The notes under the pieces are model-generated. The model was not told the DNA's origin, searched no databases, and was given only the letters and a program-made list of their open reading frames with translations. A stretch of 42,160 bases of DNA from Pseudobutyrivibrio ruminis (GTDB lineage Bacteria; Bacillota; Clostridia; Lachnospirales; Lachnospiraceae): contig SVER01000030.1 of NCBI GenBank assembly GCA_015057315.1, positions 1 through 42,160 on the forward strand, read 5' to 3'. Below are positions 8,239 through 16,003 of the stretch, piece by piece. Position 1 is the first letter of the stretch; each line of letters starts with the position of its first letter. A program made the translations under genes and the position numbers.

Positions 8239-8385
8239 TCAATTACTCCAATATGGTTTTACTTTTACATTAAACACTTTTCCTGATTGACTCTTAAAAT
8301 AATGTATAGCAATCAAATTGCCATACAAATCATTCTCCTCGCACCAAAACAAATAGCACTTTGATGATAATTCAAAATGCCATTT
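8239..8385 (-). pseudogene. C-terminal remnant of an unknown (toxin-like) protein
   Basis: An open frame with no start codon encodes 48 protein-like residues, including WHFELSS, YLFWCEENDLYGNL and KVFNVKVKPYW, ending in TGA directly before the next start. The composition (aromatic, beta-rich) looks genuine. Upstream the frame closes at 8386-8388. I read it as the tail of a toxin or immunity gene whose body was deleted. Confidence 0.45.
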
Positions 8386-8440
8386 TTATCTAAATTTCTA
8401 GATTGATAAATAAGATGATTATTAAAGTCGCAATTGAATA

Positions 8441-8812
8441 TTATTTAGAATTACGTTTCAATAATTCCAAATCACCATCAACAAAGCCAACAGCAACACC
8501 ATCTAAGTTGTTAAATAATATCTTATACGTGCCTTCTTTTAAATATCTCGATACCATATCTGAAATCATTAATTGGATTTCTGACCAATCACTATCTTGG
8601 CTCCATCTAAGTGGATTATTTCTTGTGCCAAAATCAGTAACTTCATCACAAGCCCAATCAGAATCATCTTCATCAAATGAAGAGCACCCAACCATTTCTA
8701 ATGACCAAGTGCTATCTACATCATCATACAAATTAAAACATACTGAAATGACCTCTTTAGGCATTCCATTTTTCATTGCACTATCAATCCATTCTGAAAT
8801 TCTGTAATACAT
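8441..8812 (-). CDS. Immunity-like protein of polymorphic toxin systems
   Basis: 123 residues, very acidic, rich in Trp and Asp (SSFDEDDSDWACDE, RWSQDSDWSEI). This pattern is common in small cytosolic immunity proteins next to RHS/CDI-type toxins. The ATG at 8812 has GGAGG 5 nt upstream; the in-frame GTG four codons earlier would overlap that site. No catalytic motif is seen. The RHS fragment upstream and the other island genes support the immunity role, which is inferred. Confidence 0.62.
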   Translation of the reverse strand: MYYRISEWIDSAMKNGMPKEVISVCFNLYDDVDSTWSLEMVGCSSFDEDDSDWACDEVTDFGTRNNPLRWSQDSDWSEIQLMISDMVSRYLKEGTYKILFNNLDGVAVGFVDGDLELLKRNSK

Positions 8813-8870
8813 ATCATCCTCCACGTTTTTTTATACAATAGATACTTCTATAAATACAAACCCTAAAAGC

Positions 8871-9117
8871 TTATTGTTTATTATCAATTCTTTTATCCTT
8901 TCTGATACGAATATATACATAGGTGAATCTTTTAAAATAAAAATATCTAGTCTCTGTAGATAACTCTCCATCTACCTTCTTCTGGTAACCAATTTCAATT
9001 GCTGTTCCTTCAGAATCATCATAATAAATGATTCTGTCTGAGCCTGTCTCTTCCGCAAGAAGCTTTCCCGAATTATAGATATATGTGGTTGTGTCACTTT
9101 CTACCTTTATTAAGTAA
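8871..9117 (-). pseudogene. RHS/YD-repeat protein fragment
   Basis: Minus-strand translation gives YIYNSGKLLAEETG, then DRIIYYDDSEG and GYQKKVDGEL. This is a clear RHS (YD) repeat pair as found before the core of RHS toxins. No start codon or Shine-Dalgarno is present. The frame continues into unrelated lysine-rich residues and stops at 8871, so the usual YYYVKNLQGD continuation and core are gone. It shows that a full RHS toxin once occupied this site. Confidence 0.72.
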
Positions 9118-9155
9118 GAAAAGGTCGCGGCGGAATGAATGATATGAGCCGCGAC
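9117..9155 (-). terminator. GC-rich hairpin, possible minus-strand terminator
   Basis: Perfect 8-bp stem GTCGCGGC/GCCGCGAC (9124-9131 with 9148-9155) in otherwise very AT-rich DNA. On the minus strand it is followed by CCTTTTCTT, an imperfect U-tract. It sits at the edge of the RHS fragment. Confidence 0.45.
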
Positions 9156-9208
9156 ACTTTGTCTACACTCTGAAACTTATTTGCACAAGCTGCACAAACA
9201 TTTTTTTC

Positions 9209-9330
9209 TCACCATATATATATACGATAATCATATTCACTAGCCCAGAGGCATATGCCCATTTCCGCTTGTGAATCACATAAAAAAATACTACAACAAT
9301 CATTCATAAATTCAGACTCATTTATTAAAA
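9209..9330 (-). pseudogene. C-terminal remnant of a small protein
   Basis: A frame open across the stop of the 9334-9669 gene encodes residues such as FMNDCCSIFLCDSQAEMG and LWASEYDYRIYIW before TGA at 9209. An internal ATG (9305-9307) lacks a good Shine-Dalgarno. It may be a decayed immunity gene, or the natural tail of the 9334-9669 gene after a frameshift. Confidence 0.35.
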
Positions 9331-9333
9331 AAT

Positions 9334-9669
9334 CTATTTTTCTTTTATGATTGATCCTTTTAATTTAACCGCACCATTTTTTACTGCATCCTTCTCAAAA
9401 AAGATGTATTCATCATTTTCGTTGATGTTAGACAATACTTTAGCTCGATATCGAATTAGAACATCTGCTTCATCGTTATAAATCTCAGACTGCTCACACT
9501 CATCTATATCATCTAATTTCTTTAGGATTATTTCTTGCACTTTCAAGGTTTTCTCTACATCTATAAAATCCTCCACTGATAGTATTAATCCATTATTATT
9601 CCATTTGCTACAAACACTCTGATTATTATTTTTGCGTTTTAACTCTTTCAAGCGTTCTTGATTACTCAT
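9334..9669 (-). CDS. Hypothetical protein, island gene
   Basis: 111 residues: a basic N-terminal helix (ERLKELKRKNN) followed by an acidic region (KKLDDIDECEQSEIYNDEAD). I do not recognise the family. AAAGGAG sits 8 nt before the ATG, so expression is plausible. Its position among immunity genes suggests an immunity role, but nothing in the sequence proves it. A protein-like open frame continues past its stop in another frame, so the gene may be truncated. Confidence 0.5.
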   Translation of the reverse strand: MSNQERLKELKRKNNNQSVCSKWNNNGLILSVEDFIDVEKTLKVQEIILKKLDDIDECEQSEIYNDEADVLIRYRAKVLSNINENDEYIFFEKDAVKNGAVKLKGSIIKEK

Positions 9670-9693
9670 ATCTCTAAACTCCTTTTACTTAAA

Positions 9694-9744
9694 TCATTGG
9701 AATAATTCTGGAAAATGCCCCCACTCATTACTGCTATAATTGAA
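9694..9744 (-). pseudogene. Short C-terminal toxin-like remnant
   Basis: Sixteen residues (YSSNEWGHFPELFQ and two more) precede a TGA just upstream of the 9334-9669 start, in the position where a toxin tail would precede its immunity gene. Very short, so weak. Confidence 0.2.
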
Positions 9745-9816
9745 TTAAAGCTAATCCAAACTGTTTGCTAGAATTACCTTATAAAAAAATACTATTTAAC
9801 TACAAACTAACTATAT

Positions 9817-10221
9817 TTATATTATTTCCAAAATGCTATGAATACGAGCTAAACTATTTTTTATATCTTGTATATCATCTTCAAAAAAAGAACACGTGTA
9901 ATCTTTTAACTCTGATGTCCCCTTTTTTAAAATATACTCTAATTTGCTCTTTTGATTATGAAACATGCCAGCATCAAGCATTGATATTTTTTCTAAAAGC
10001 TCTCCAGGCCACAATTCTCCTATAAAAATATTCTCTTGTAGCATATCTAATGCCTTCTCTACAGCGAATTCCATAAACATTTTTTGCCTAAACATATGCA
10101 AAACATCAGCAACATCTATATCATCTGGTGTTTTAGCTAAAAGACTGTTATACCACTTTTGTAAAGGATATAATTCTTTTTCCTCTATAAATTTACAGCT
10201 AAACATCTCTCCAATCGTCAT
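9817..10221 (-). CDS. CdiI-type contact-dependent inhibition immunity protein
   Basis: 134 residues, all-alpha in appearance. The central segment, with DVLHMFRQKMFMEFAVEKAL and then ENIFIGELWPGELL, matches the pattern I associate with a family of CDI-system immunity proteins (arginine-rich helix followed by GELYDGELL-like motif). It would bind and neutralise a cognate toxin C-terminal domain in the cytosol. Only a weak AGG precedes the ATG. No intact toxin lies beside it. Family assignment is from memory. Confidence 0.6.
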   Translation of the reverse strand: MTIGEMFSCKFIEEKELYPLQKWYNSLLAKTPDDIDVADVLHMFRQKMFMEFAVEKALDMLQENIFIGELWPGELLEKISMLDAGMFHNQKSKLEYILKKGTSELKDYTCSFFEDDIQDIKNSLARIHSILEII

Positions 10222-10263
10222 CTTTATATACCTAACACGTAAAATTTTTCAAAAGTGCTCCTA

Positions 10264-10628
10264 TTAATATATTTTTAAATACCCCTGTTCTTTCCATACT
10301 TTTAAAGTCATCTCCGCATTAAAACCCAAAATACCATTACTCTTGTCACTAGCAATTTCCTGTAATATCTTTTCTGCGTCTTCCACACGATAGTTTAATG
10401 CCAAGCAATATGCAGCTGCTTTAGTCAAAATAATCTCATCTTTACTAGTTAACAATTTATCTATGCAACTATGTCCAAACTCTATATCTAATTCCATCTT
10501 TTTAAAGATTTTTATTAGTTTTTCCCCTCCTTATTACTTCTTTTATAATCACCGGAGAGCGTAGCATCCCTAATAATCTTAGCAGAATCAACGTATTTGC
10601 TGTAAATACCTTCTACATTATTTATCAT
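10264..10628 (-). pseudogene. DUF2019 immunity-like gene split by a frameshift
   Basis: Two frames together form one DUF2019-type HEAT-like helical protein. Residues 1-37 (ATG at 10628, GGAGG upstream) end in RSNKEGKN and a TAA at 10515. The -1 frame continues as KLIKIFKKMELD, then TKAAAYCLALNYRVEDAEKI and GFNAEMTLKVWKEQGYL to 10264. The break is at a GGGGAAAAAC run (10518-10527), where one base gained or lost would restore one gene of about 118 residues. No canonical -1 slippery heptamer is in frame, so a disabling indel or assembly error is more likely than programmed frameshifting. The first ATG overlaps the stop of the preceding toxin-like fragment. Confidence 0.75.
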
Positions 10629-10810
10629 TATAATCCTCCAAACTTTTTCAAAATATCCATCCCAAAGTTATATTGAAACTCGTAACTTTGACCAGCCAAA
10701 CAATCCCTTACAGAAAGACCATGCGTAAAATCAAATGTCGAAGTTTTATAATGTGCAGATTTTTGTCTATGTATAGATTTATCCAAAGCATTTCTCTGGA
10801 CCATAGACAT
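10628..10810 (-). pseudogene. Toxin C-terminal fragment
   Basis: 60 residues with conserved-looking histidines (LDKSIHRQKSAHYKTSTFDF, THGLS) ending one base into the next start codon. It has no Shine-Dalgarno and is in the same frame as the immunity gene upstream, separated by a single TAA and a few codons. Position directly before a DUF2019 immunity gene suggests it is the tail of that gene's cognate toxin, left after loss of the N-terminal part. Confidence 0.45.
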
Positions 10811-10816
10811 TAACTT

Positions 10817-11212
10817 TTATTTAATTTTCCACTGTTTTTCTAATACTTCAATATTCCTATCAAATCCGCTGTCATATATTAAGTAAATATCTTCATCATC
10901 TGGCCAAACATCAATTCCGTTTGTATAACCTTCTAACATTGATAATTTACCATCTATTACAAATAAAATAAAACCAACCGCGCCTTGTATTCCATCAACT
11001 GTACCATATAAATCACCTATATTAAAATCTGTTGCAATCCCATCAACATCAATCTTATTGCTATCTACTTCAAAATTTACAAAGAAACCAACATTTGAAC
11101 ATTCAACATTTATTATTTTGGAGTCTCTATACTGTGACCTTAGTATTTCCAAAATCTGAATATCACCATATAATAATTTCTCCATTACATTTAAAATTAA
11201 AGATTCGTGCAT
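10817..11212 (-). CDS. Immunity-like protein paired with HINT-toxin tail
   Basis: 131 residues with the conserved pattern VGFFVNFEV, GTVDGIQGAVGFILFV and LEGYTNGIDVWPDD. This fits a family of small alpha/beta proteins often adjacent to RHS/LXG toxins, here in immunity position. The start lies 8 nt after the toxin stop, and the GAGGTAG Shine-Dalgarno overlaps that stop, so toxin and immunity were coupled. It appears intact although the toxin is not. Confidence 0.65.
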   Translation of the reverse strand: MHESLILNVMEKLLYGDIQILEILRSQYRDSKIINVECSNVGFFVNFEVDSNKIDVDGIATDFNIGDLYGTVDGIQGAVGFILFVIDGKLSMLEGYTNGIDVWPDDEDIYLIYDSGFDRNIEVLEKQWKIK

Positions 11213-11220
11213 AGTTTTAT

Positions 11221-11621
11221 CTACCTCGCTAATTTTTTTATAAACGCAGTTCCTATTTTAACCACTCCATCTACAACATTACACCTGACCGTAATATTAA
11301 AACCATTAACATTTAAAGTAATATTTTGAAACACACCAGATATATTATTAGCCTTAATATATTTTACTGTTTCTTTTAATAATGCACTATATGCTTGTTC
11401 TTGATTTCCATTAAAAAATGTACAAATTCATCCAAATTATGCTCGGCTTTACCAAAAATATGATTAAGTTTATTGGCGTCAACAGAATTATTCACAGGTT
11501 GAAGTTGACACATATTGTGCACCAAAACTTCATTCTCACCAACAAAGTAAGTATAGTTTAAATCTATTCCTTCCCCAGGTTTTGATATCGTTACAATCCT
11601 AACTCCATGCAGCTGATACAC
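11221..11621 (-). pseudogene. HINT-pretoxin/toxin C-terminal domain, 5'-truncated and frameshifted
   Basis: The first frame shows the end of a pretoxin HINT domain (TYFVGENEVLVHN) followed by a toxin start (KLNHIFGKAEHNLDEFVHF). It leaves frame at a run of six A (11413-11418 on the plus strand). One extra base restores NGNQEQAYSALLKETVKYI, then NGFNITVRCNVVDGVVKIG and a stop at 11221. The 5' end is cut exactly at the first element of array A2, whose bases supply an in-frame TAA. The intact ancestor was probably an RHS- or LXG-type polymorphic toxin. Confidence 0.72.
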
Positions 11622-11622
11622 T

Positions 11623-11920
11623 TACTATCTACAATTAAAAATTCATCATAGGTAGTAGTAAAAAATCAATTAACTACTATCTAAAATCAAAAATAAGCCT
11701 TAGGTAGTATATTTTTTCAGGCCCATTACTATCCACACCATCAAATATACCACAGATAGTAATCTCATACTAATTCATTACTATCTATAGCTGATAATAA
11801 TTCCTAGATAGTAGTTAATTCTAAAATCACTACTATCTACAAGGTAAAATCTCCCATGGATAGTAATTCCTTTAAGTCACACTACTATCTGGTTGTAATA
11901 AATTATCCGAAGAAGTAATT
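11623..11920. repeat. Array A2: 12 alternating inverted 8-mers, exact 52-bp period
   Basis: Same orientation and element order as array A1. Elements start at 11623, 11650, 11675, 11702, 11727, 11754, 11779, 11806, 11831, 11858, 11883 and 11910: offsets 27/25 repeated without a single exception. Cores are TACTATCT and AGATAGTA (first pair member sometimes AGGTAGTA or GGATAGTA, the last degenerate). Spacer sequences also match A1 closely, so the two arrays are about 300-bp direct repeats of one another. Nothing else is seen between this array and the xylanase terminator. Confidence 0.92.
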
Positions 11921-11950
11921 TTCAGACTACCTAAACTCTTTCAGCTAATT

Positions 11951-11984
11951 ATAAATAAGGTTGGCACCAAAATAGATGCCAACC
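11951..11984 (-). terminator. Terminator of the xylanase gene
   Basis: Stem GGTTGGCA/TGCCAACC (11959-11966 with 11977-11984); on the minus strand it is followed by TTATTTAT, 24 nt after the xylanase stop. Confidence 0.8.
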
Positions 11985-12008
11985 CCATAGATAAGAAATT
12001 AGGAAGAA

Positions 12009-15000
12009 TTATCTAAGTGATACAATTACAACTCTCTCACCAACCAAAGGATCATTTCCTTTAATGTGAACTAAACCAAGACCTGTAAATCTTTCTCTTA
12101 ATACAACTGTAGCTTCGAAATCCTTACCAGACTCAAGTTTAACTACTGCGCCCTTCTTAACGCCGAAGTACTTAGCCTCAGAATTTGTCTTAACAGTGTA
12201 GTATGCCTTTATCTTTACTGCACCTGTTCTCTTGTTGTAGCTTGCATTTCTATCTACTCTAGCCTCAAGAACATGGATGCTAACATCCTCAAGGATGTCA
12301 AGCTCTACGCTTGTAGATCCAACAAAGTTTTTGCCCTTTGCTGTAACTACTGCATAGTATGTTCCATCTGCATTAGAAGCATGCGCTGGAAGCTTGTTTA
12401 AAAGCTTGCCATTCTCGCCAAGTCTGTACTGTAATGTATAGTTGGTCTTAGAAAGATTCTTGCCGTTGAAGCGAACTGTAACACCAGGACGAGTTGCAAA
12501 GATGCTCTCTACAAAAGTGTCAACTGGCTCTACCTCAATTGCATCCTCATCTGCGAAATCAACTGGAGCAATTGTGAAGTTTGCCTTTACAGCTTCGTTC
12601 TCAGCATATTCGCCAATGAACTTAACTTCAACAGTTGGAAGTGAAGCATTGAAGTCTTCACCCATACCAGTGCCAACCTTTGCTGCTGCATTCTTGTTAT
12701 TCTTGTATGAAACTGTGTAATCTACATCCTTTACAAGCTCCTTGTCACCAGCTGTAACAACAACCTCTGGTGTGAGCTTAGCGCCTGTGTAAACTACATC
12801 CTCAACCTCTGCAACTGCTGGAGTAACGATAACTGGCTCTTCAGGAGTATCTGGTGTTTCCTCACCGTCTACAAGTGTTACCTCACCAAATACCTTTGGT
12901 GCAGACCAGCCATTACCTGTCTCATCATACCAGCTGCGTGTTCCGATACGTGCACCGCCTTCACCATCATTAATCTGTAAATCAAGACCAATAGCAGTTC
13001 CAACCTCTGGTGTGATATCTGTCCAAGCAAATGCAGCCTCTACCATATAGCCATCATCTGTAAGCTTAACAGCATGCTTTACATTTTCCTCAAGGCATTT
13101 GGTACCATTGAAGCTTGTCTCATTTAAGTAGTTAATTCTGTACTGCTTGTCATCGTCCTCGTATGCCTCAGACTTGTTATTGTTTTCATCAATAAATACT
13201 TCTACTGAATCCTTCTCGTGAGCAGCTGATGCTGTTGCATCAAGATTAGCATCCTTTACATTCATAAGAACATAGAGGTTCTCATTATCCCAAAGTAGCT
13301 TAGCAGTAGCTGTTGCCTTAGGGCTGCTGCCTGGTACTGAAAGAACTACATCCTTAGCAACTTCCCAAGCGTCATCAACTTCACCATCAACTGTAACTGT
13401 GCCCTTGTTAACATTTGCATAAGGCTTGCATGTACCCTTTGCATAGTACTTGCTGCCCTCATCCTGTGTAAGACGAAGGTTGTTGAATGCATGGTCACCC
13501 TCAGCATCTGAAACAACCACATCAAGTGCGATACGTGTTGAAGGAGAAAGTGTAGTATCTGTTGCTACCTCAAGTACGCATTCACCATTCTTATCTAAAG
13601 TAGCCTCAGCTGTAGAAACATTTGCTCCATCTTCCATTGCTGTCGCAAAATCAACATAGAGCTTAGCAGATGTTGCGCCATTTGCCTTAACCTTAACTGA
13701 GAGCTTGCCATCCTCCCAAACAGGAACGAATGTATAATCTGTGCCCTCAATTGTTGCAGACTTGCCATGTACGAATTTATCTTCGCCTGTTGCTGCCTGT
13801 GTGATATTGATGCTCTTGATTGCTGGCTCAAGCTTAGATGGGTCAACTAATGCCCAGTAAGCTGGCTTAGCCATGTAGTCACCATCAAAGAGAAGTGGAA
13901 CCTGCTTTCTGTTTCCATTAGCACCGCCACCTGCACTGTTTGATGTCTGTAACCAAGAGTTAGGATCGATTACACCCCAAACTGTAAATCCGTTTACATC
14001 GATGTCTGGATCTGCATCAATTTCCTTGTATGCTTCATAGATTTCCTTGTAACGATAAGCTTCTCTTGTGTACTCAGCTGCCTCTGTTGCAGATGTTCCA
14101 TCATATTCATCTGAGCACTTGAAATCAAGCTCTGTTACCTGAATCTTTCCAACAATCTTACCGTAGCGCTTACCGCAATCTATAACCTTCTGCTTGCTTG
14201 GACTTAACATATTGTAATGTCCCTGCATACCAAAACCAGAGATTCTAGTAGGAAGAACATCATCACTTTCATGTCTCTTTACGCTTTCAAGTAACTGAGC
14301 AATTGCATCTGGCTTGTTGCCTGAGCACTCGTTGTAATCGTTGTAGTAAAGCTCTACATCATCCTTACCCATCTTGTGAGCATAGTAGTTTGCATATCTA
14401 AATGCATTAAGGATGTAATCTGGAGCATCCTCCTTGCTGCCTGTTCCATAGATTCTAGCCCAGTTAGAACGCTCACTTGCGCTGGCGCTTCTGTATGTAC
14501 CTGTGCTATCTGAGCAAGCCTCGTTTACAACATCCCAGCCGTAGAACATATCCTTGTACTCAGAAGAGAATACATGCTCGAATACGCTCTTGATGTACCA
14601 CTCATGACGAAGTGTCATCTCCTCTGGTGATACCCAGTCACCGTTTGGATCATAGTTCTCCTTGAAGAACCACTCAGGTGTCTGTGAATGCCATGTAAGA
14701 ACGTGGCCTCTGATTTTGATTTCCTTGTCTGGATGCTCGTCGTTCCAATCCTTGATTACACGAAGCATTCTCTCTGGACGTGAGAAATCAAGCTTTGGTA
14801 CAGCCATATCCTTATGTGTAACGCCCTTAGCATCTGTCCATGTTTCTGTGATAATCTGTCCATCTGCTGGCTTAGCGTTGTTGTAATTCATTAATGAATC
14901 TGGCTTGAACTCGTTACCAAATGTTACAGCATTAAAGTGTTTCTCAACAAGATCCATCAAAGCTTCATCAGTGATTTCTGAAACCATGATAGCTGCACCA

Positions 15001-15848
15001 GTATGGCTATCCTTGCCAAGACCCTTTTCGCTAGAGACGTAATCTCTTAAATCTGGGATATCCCACTGTATCTCAGGCTTTGTGTTGTCATCTACAATCT
15101 CGCTTGGTGTTGGGTAATCAGCTGCGTCACCCTTGAGAGTAAGTGTAATGCTTTGGATTGTAAATGTTGCCTCTCCGCCTGAGCTATTCATTAAGCCGAT
15201 TCCATCGAATTCAGCTTTGTCTGTATTTTCAATAACATCTGTTCCATAAGCTGCCTTCACTTCCTCACCCTTGTTTCTGAACTTAAGTGAGAAACCTGAT
15301 TTGCTGCCCTTTAACAGATTTGCTTTTACTGATACTACATCAGTACCTTTAATTCCCTTTGGTAGACCAAAAACCTTTTCCGCATAGTTTCCGCTGTACT
15401 CAATTTTTACTCCACCCTTTGATTTTGTAACAGTTGAACCCCATGAACCGCCTTCGTAACTGTCATCAAAATCGAACATGCTATAAGTAATTTCACATGT
15501 CTTTTTAGACTCTTCATCGTCCTTCTCTTCCTTTTCAGAGTCATCTTCCTCTAAGGCTTCTTCAGTGTTCTCCTCTGATTCCTCCTTAGAATCTTCCTTA
15601 ACTTCTTCTTTTGATTCTTCTGCTTCTTTCTTAGAATCTTCTTTTACTTCTTCTTTAGAATTCTCTTTTGTTTCCTCTTTAGATTCTTCCTTAGAGTCTT
15701 CCTTTAATTCTTCTACCACCTCTTCTGTGGTATCTTCTGGTAATTCTTTTGCATTGACTAATGCTGGACTTGGTGTCGCCATCAACATGCTAGAAGCCAT
15801 AGCTACAGATAGCGCCTTGTAGATTTTTCTTTTTACCATAACCCTCAA
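12009..15848 (-). CDS. Secreted multidomain GH10 endo-1,4-beta-xylanase with CBM9
   Basis: 1279 residues. In order: signal peptide (about 1-34); an acidic Glu/Lys/Ser linker with repeated EESKEE/EDSKEE units (35-117); a beta-rich, possibly carbohydrate-binding domain (118-242); the GH10 barrel (about 258-670); a beta domain (680-800); a CBM9-like domain (about 812-992) starting at VTVDGEVDDAWEVAKDV; and a C-terminal Ig-like or surface-binding region (1005-1279). The acid/base is E443 in WDVVNEA, the nucleophile E573 in VTELD, and GHVLTWHSQTPEWF is present. It degrades xylan outside the cell. AAGGAG is 4 nt before a TTG start and 13 nt before an ATG three codons later, so TTG is favoured. No LPXTG motif is seen. 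Confidence 0.95.
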   Translation of the reverse strand: MRVMVKRKIYKALSVAMASSMLMATPSPALVNAKELPEDTTEEVVEELKEDSKEESKEETKENSKEEVKEDSKKEAEESKEEVKEDSKEESEENTEEALEEDDSEKEEKDDEESKKTCEITYSMFDFDDSYEGGSWGSTVTKSKGGVKIEYSGNYAEKVFGLPKGIKGTDVVSVKANLLKGSKSGFSLKFRNKGEEVKAAYGTDVIENTDKAEFDGIGLMNSSGGEATFTIQSITLTLKGDAADYPTPSEIVDDNTKPEIQWDIPDLRDYVSSEKGLGKDSHTGAAIMVSEITDEALMDLVEKHFNAVTFGNEFKPDSLMNYNNAKPADGQIITETWTDAKGVTHKDMAVPKLDFSRPERMLRVIKDWNDEHPDKEIKIRGHVLTWHSQTPEWFFKENYDPNGDWVSPEEMTLRHEWYIKSVFEHVFSSEYKDMFYGWDVVNEACSDSTGTYRSASASERSNWARIYGTGSKEDAPDYILNAFRYANYYAHKMGKDDVELYYNDYNECSGNKPDAIAQLLESVKRHESDDVLPTRISGFGMQGHYNMLSPSKQKVIDCGKRYGKIVGKIQVTELDFKCSDEYDGTSATEAAEYTREAYRYKEIYEAYKEIDADPDIDVNGFTVWGVIDPNSWLQTSNSAGGGANGNRKQVPLLFDGDYMAKPAYWALVDPSKLEPAIKSINITQAATGEDKFVHGKSATIEGTDYTFVPVWEDGKLSVKVKANGATSAKLYVDFATAMEDGANVSTAEATLDKNGECVLEVATDTTLSPSTRIALDVVVSDAEGDHAFNNLRLTQDEGSKYYAKGTCKPYANVNKGTVTVDGEVDDAWEVAKDVVLSVPGSSPKATATAKLLWDNENLYVLMNVKDANLDATASAAHEKDSVEVFIDENNNKSEAYEDDDKQYRINYLNETSFNGTKCLEENVKHAVKLTDDGYMVEAAFAWTDITPEVGTAIGLDLQINDGEGGARIGTRSWYDETGNGWSAPKVFGEVTLVDGEETPDTPEEPVIVTPAVAEVEDVVYTGAKLTPEVVVTAGDKELVKDVDYTVSYKNNKNAAAKVGTGMGEDFNASLPTVEVKFIGEYAENEAVKANFTIAPVDFADEDAIEVEPVDTFVESIFATRPGVTVRFNGKNLSKTNYTLQYRLGENGKLLNKLPAHASNADGTYYAVVTAKGKNFVGSTSVELDILEDVSIHVLEARVDRNASYNKRTGAVKIKAYYTVKTNSEAKYFGVKKGAVVKLESGKDFEATVVLRERFTGLGLVHIKGNDPLVGERVVIVSLR

Positions 15849-15918
15849 TATTCTCCTTTTTATGATTGTAAAAACACCGCGGTAAAATCATTTTAGCAAA
15901 GGATATTTTAGGCAAGGC

Positions 15919-15947
15919 ATGATAATGTTTAGAATAAACCCCGACAA
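15919..15947 (-). promoter_or_regulatory. Probable xylanase promoter
   Basis: Minus strand TTGTCG (15942-15947), 17-bp spacer, TATCAT (15919-15924), some 70 bp before the start codon and directly after the terminator of the upstream operon. A second, weaker candidate (TTGCCT, 17 bp, AATGAT) overlaps it downstream. Confidence 0.5.
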
Positions 15948-15959
15948 ATTAAATGTGTT

Positions 15960-15990
15960 CAAAAAAAAGACATCTGGCTAAGACCAGATG
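15960..15990 (-). terminator. Terminator of the polyamine operon
   Basis: Stem CATCTGG/CCAGATG (15971-15977 with 15984-15990) followed on the minus strand by TC and eight T. It lies just after the SpoU methyltransferase stop and closes the ten-gene operon. Confidence 0.92.
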
Positions 15991-16003
15991 CCTGAATATT
16001 CCT

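Noticed and set aside
8403..8807. Plus-strand 134-codon ORF
   Set aside because: It is the antisense shadow of the immunity-like gene at 8441-8812, which has a strong ribosome site and sensible composition.
10515..10530. Programmed -1 frameshifting in the DUF2019 gene
   Set aside because: The run GGGGAAAAAC does not form an in-frame X XXY YYZ heptamer and no stimulatory structure is evident, so an indel is the simpler reading.
7549..11920. The island between arrays as a transposon or prophage
   Set aside because: No transposase, integrase or phage structural gene is seen in the interval, and no short target duplication could be identified at the outer ends of the arrays.
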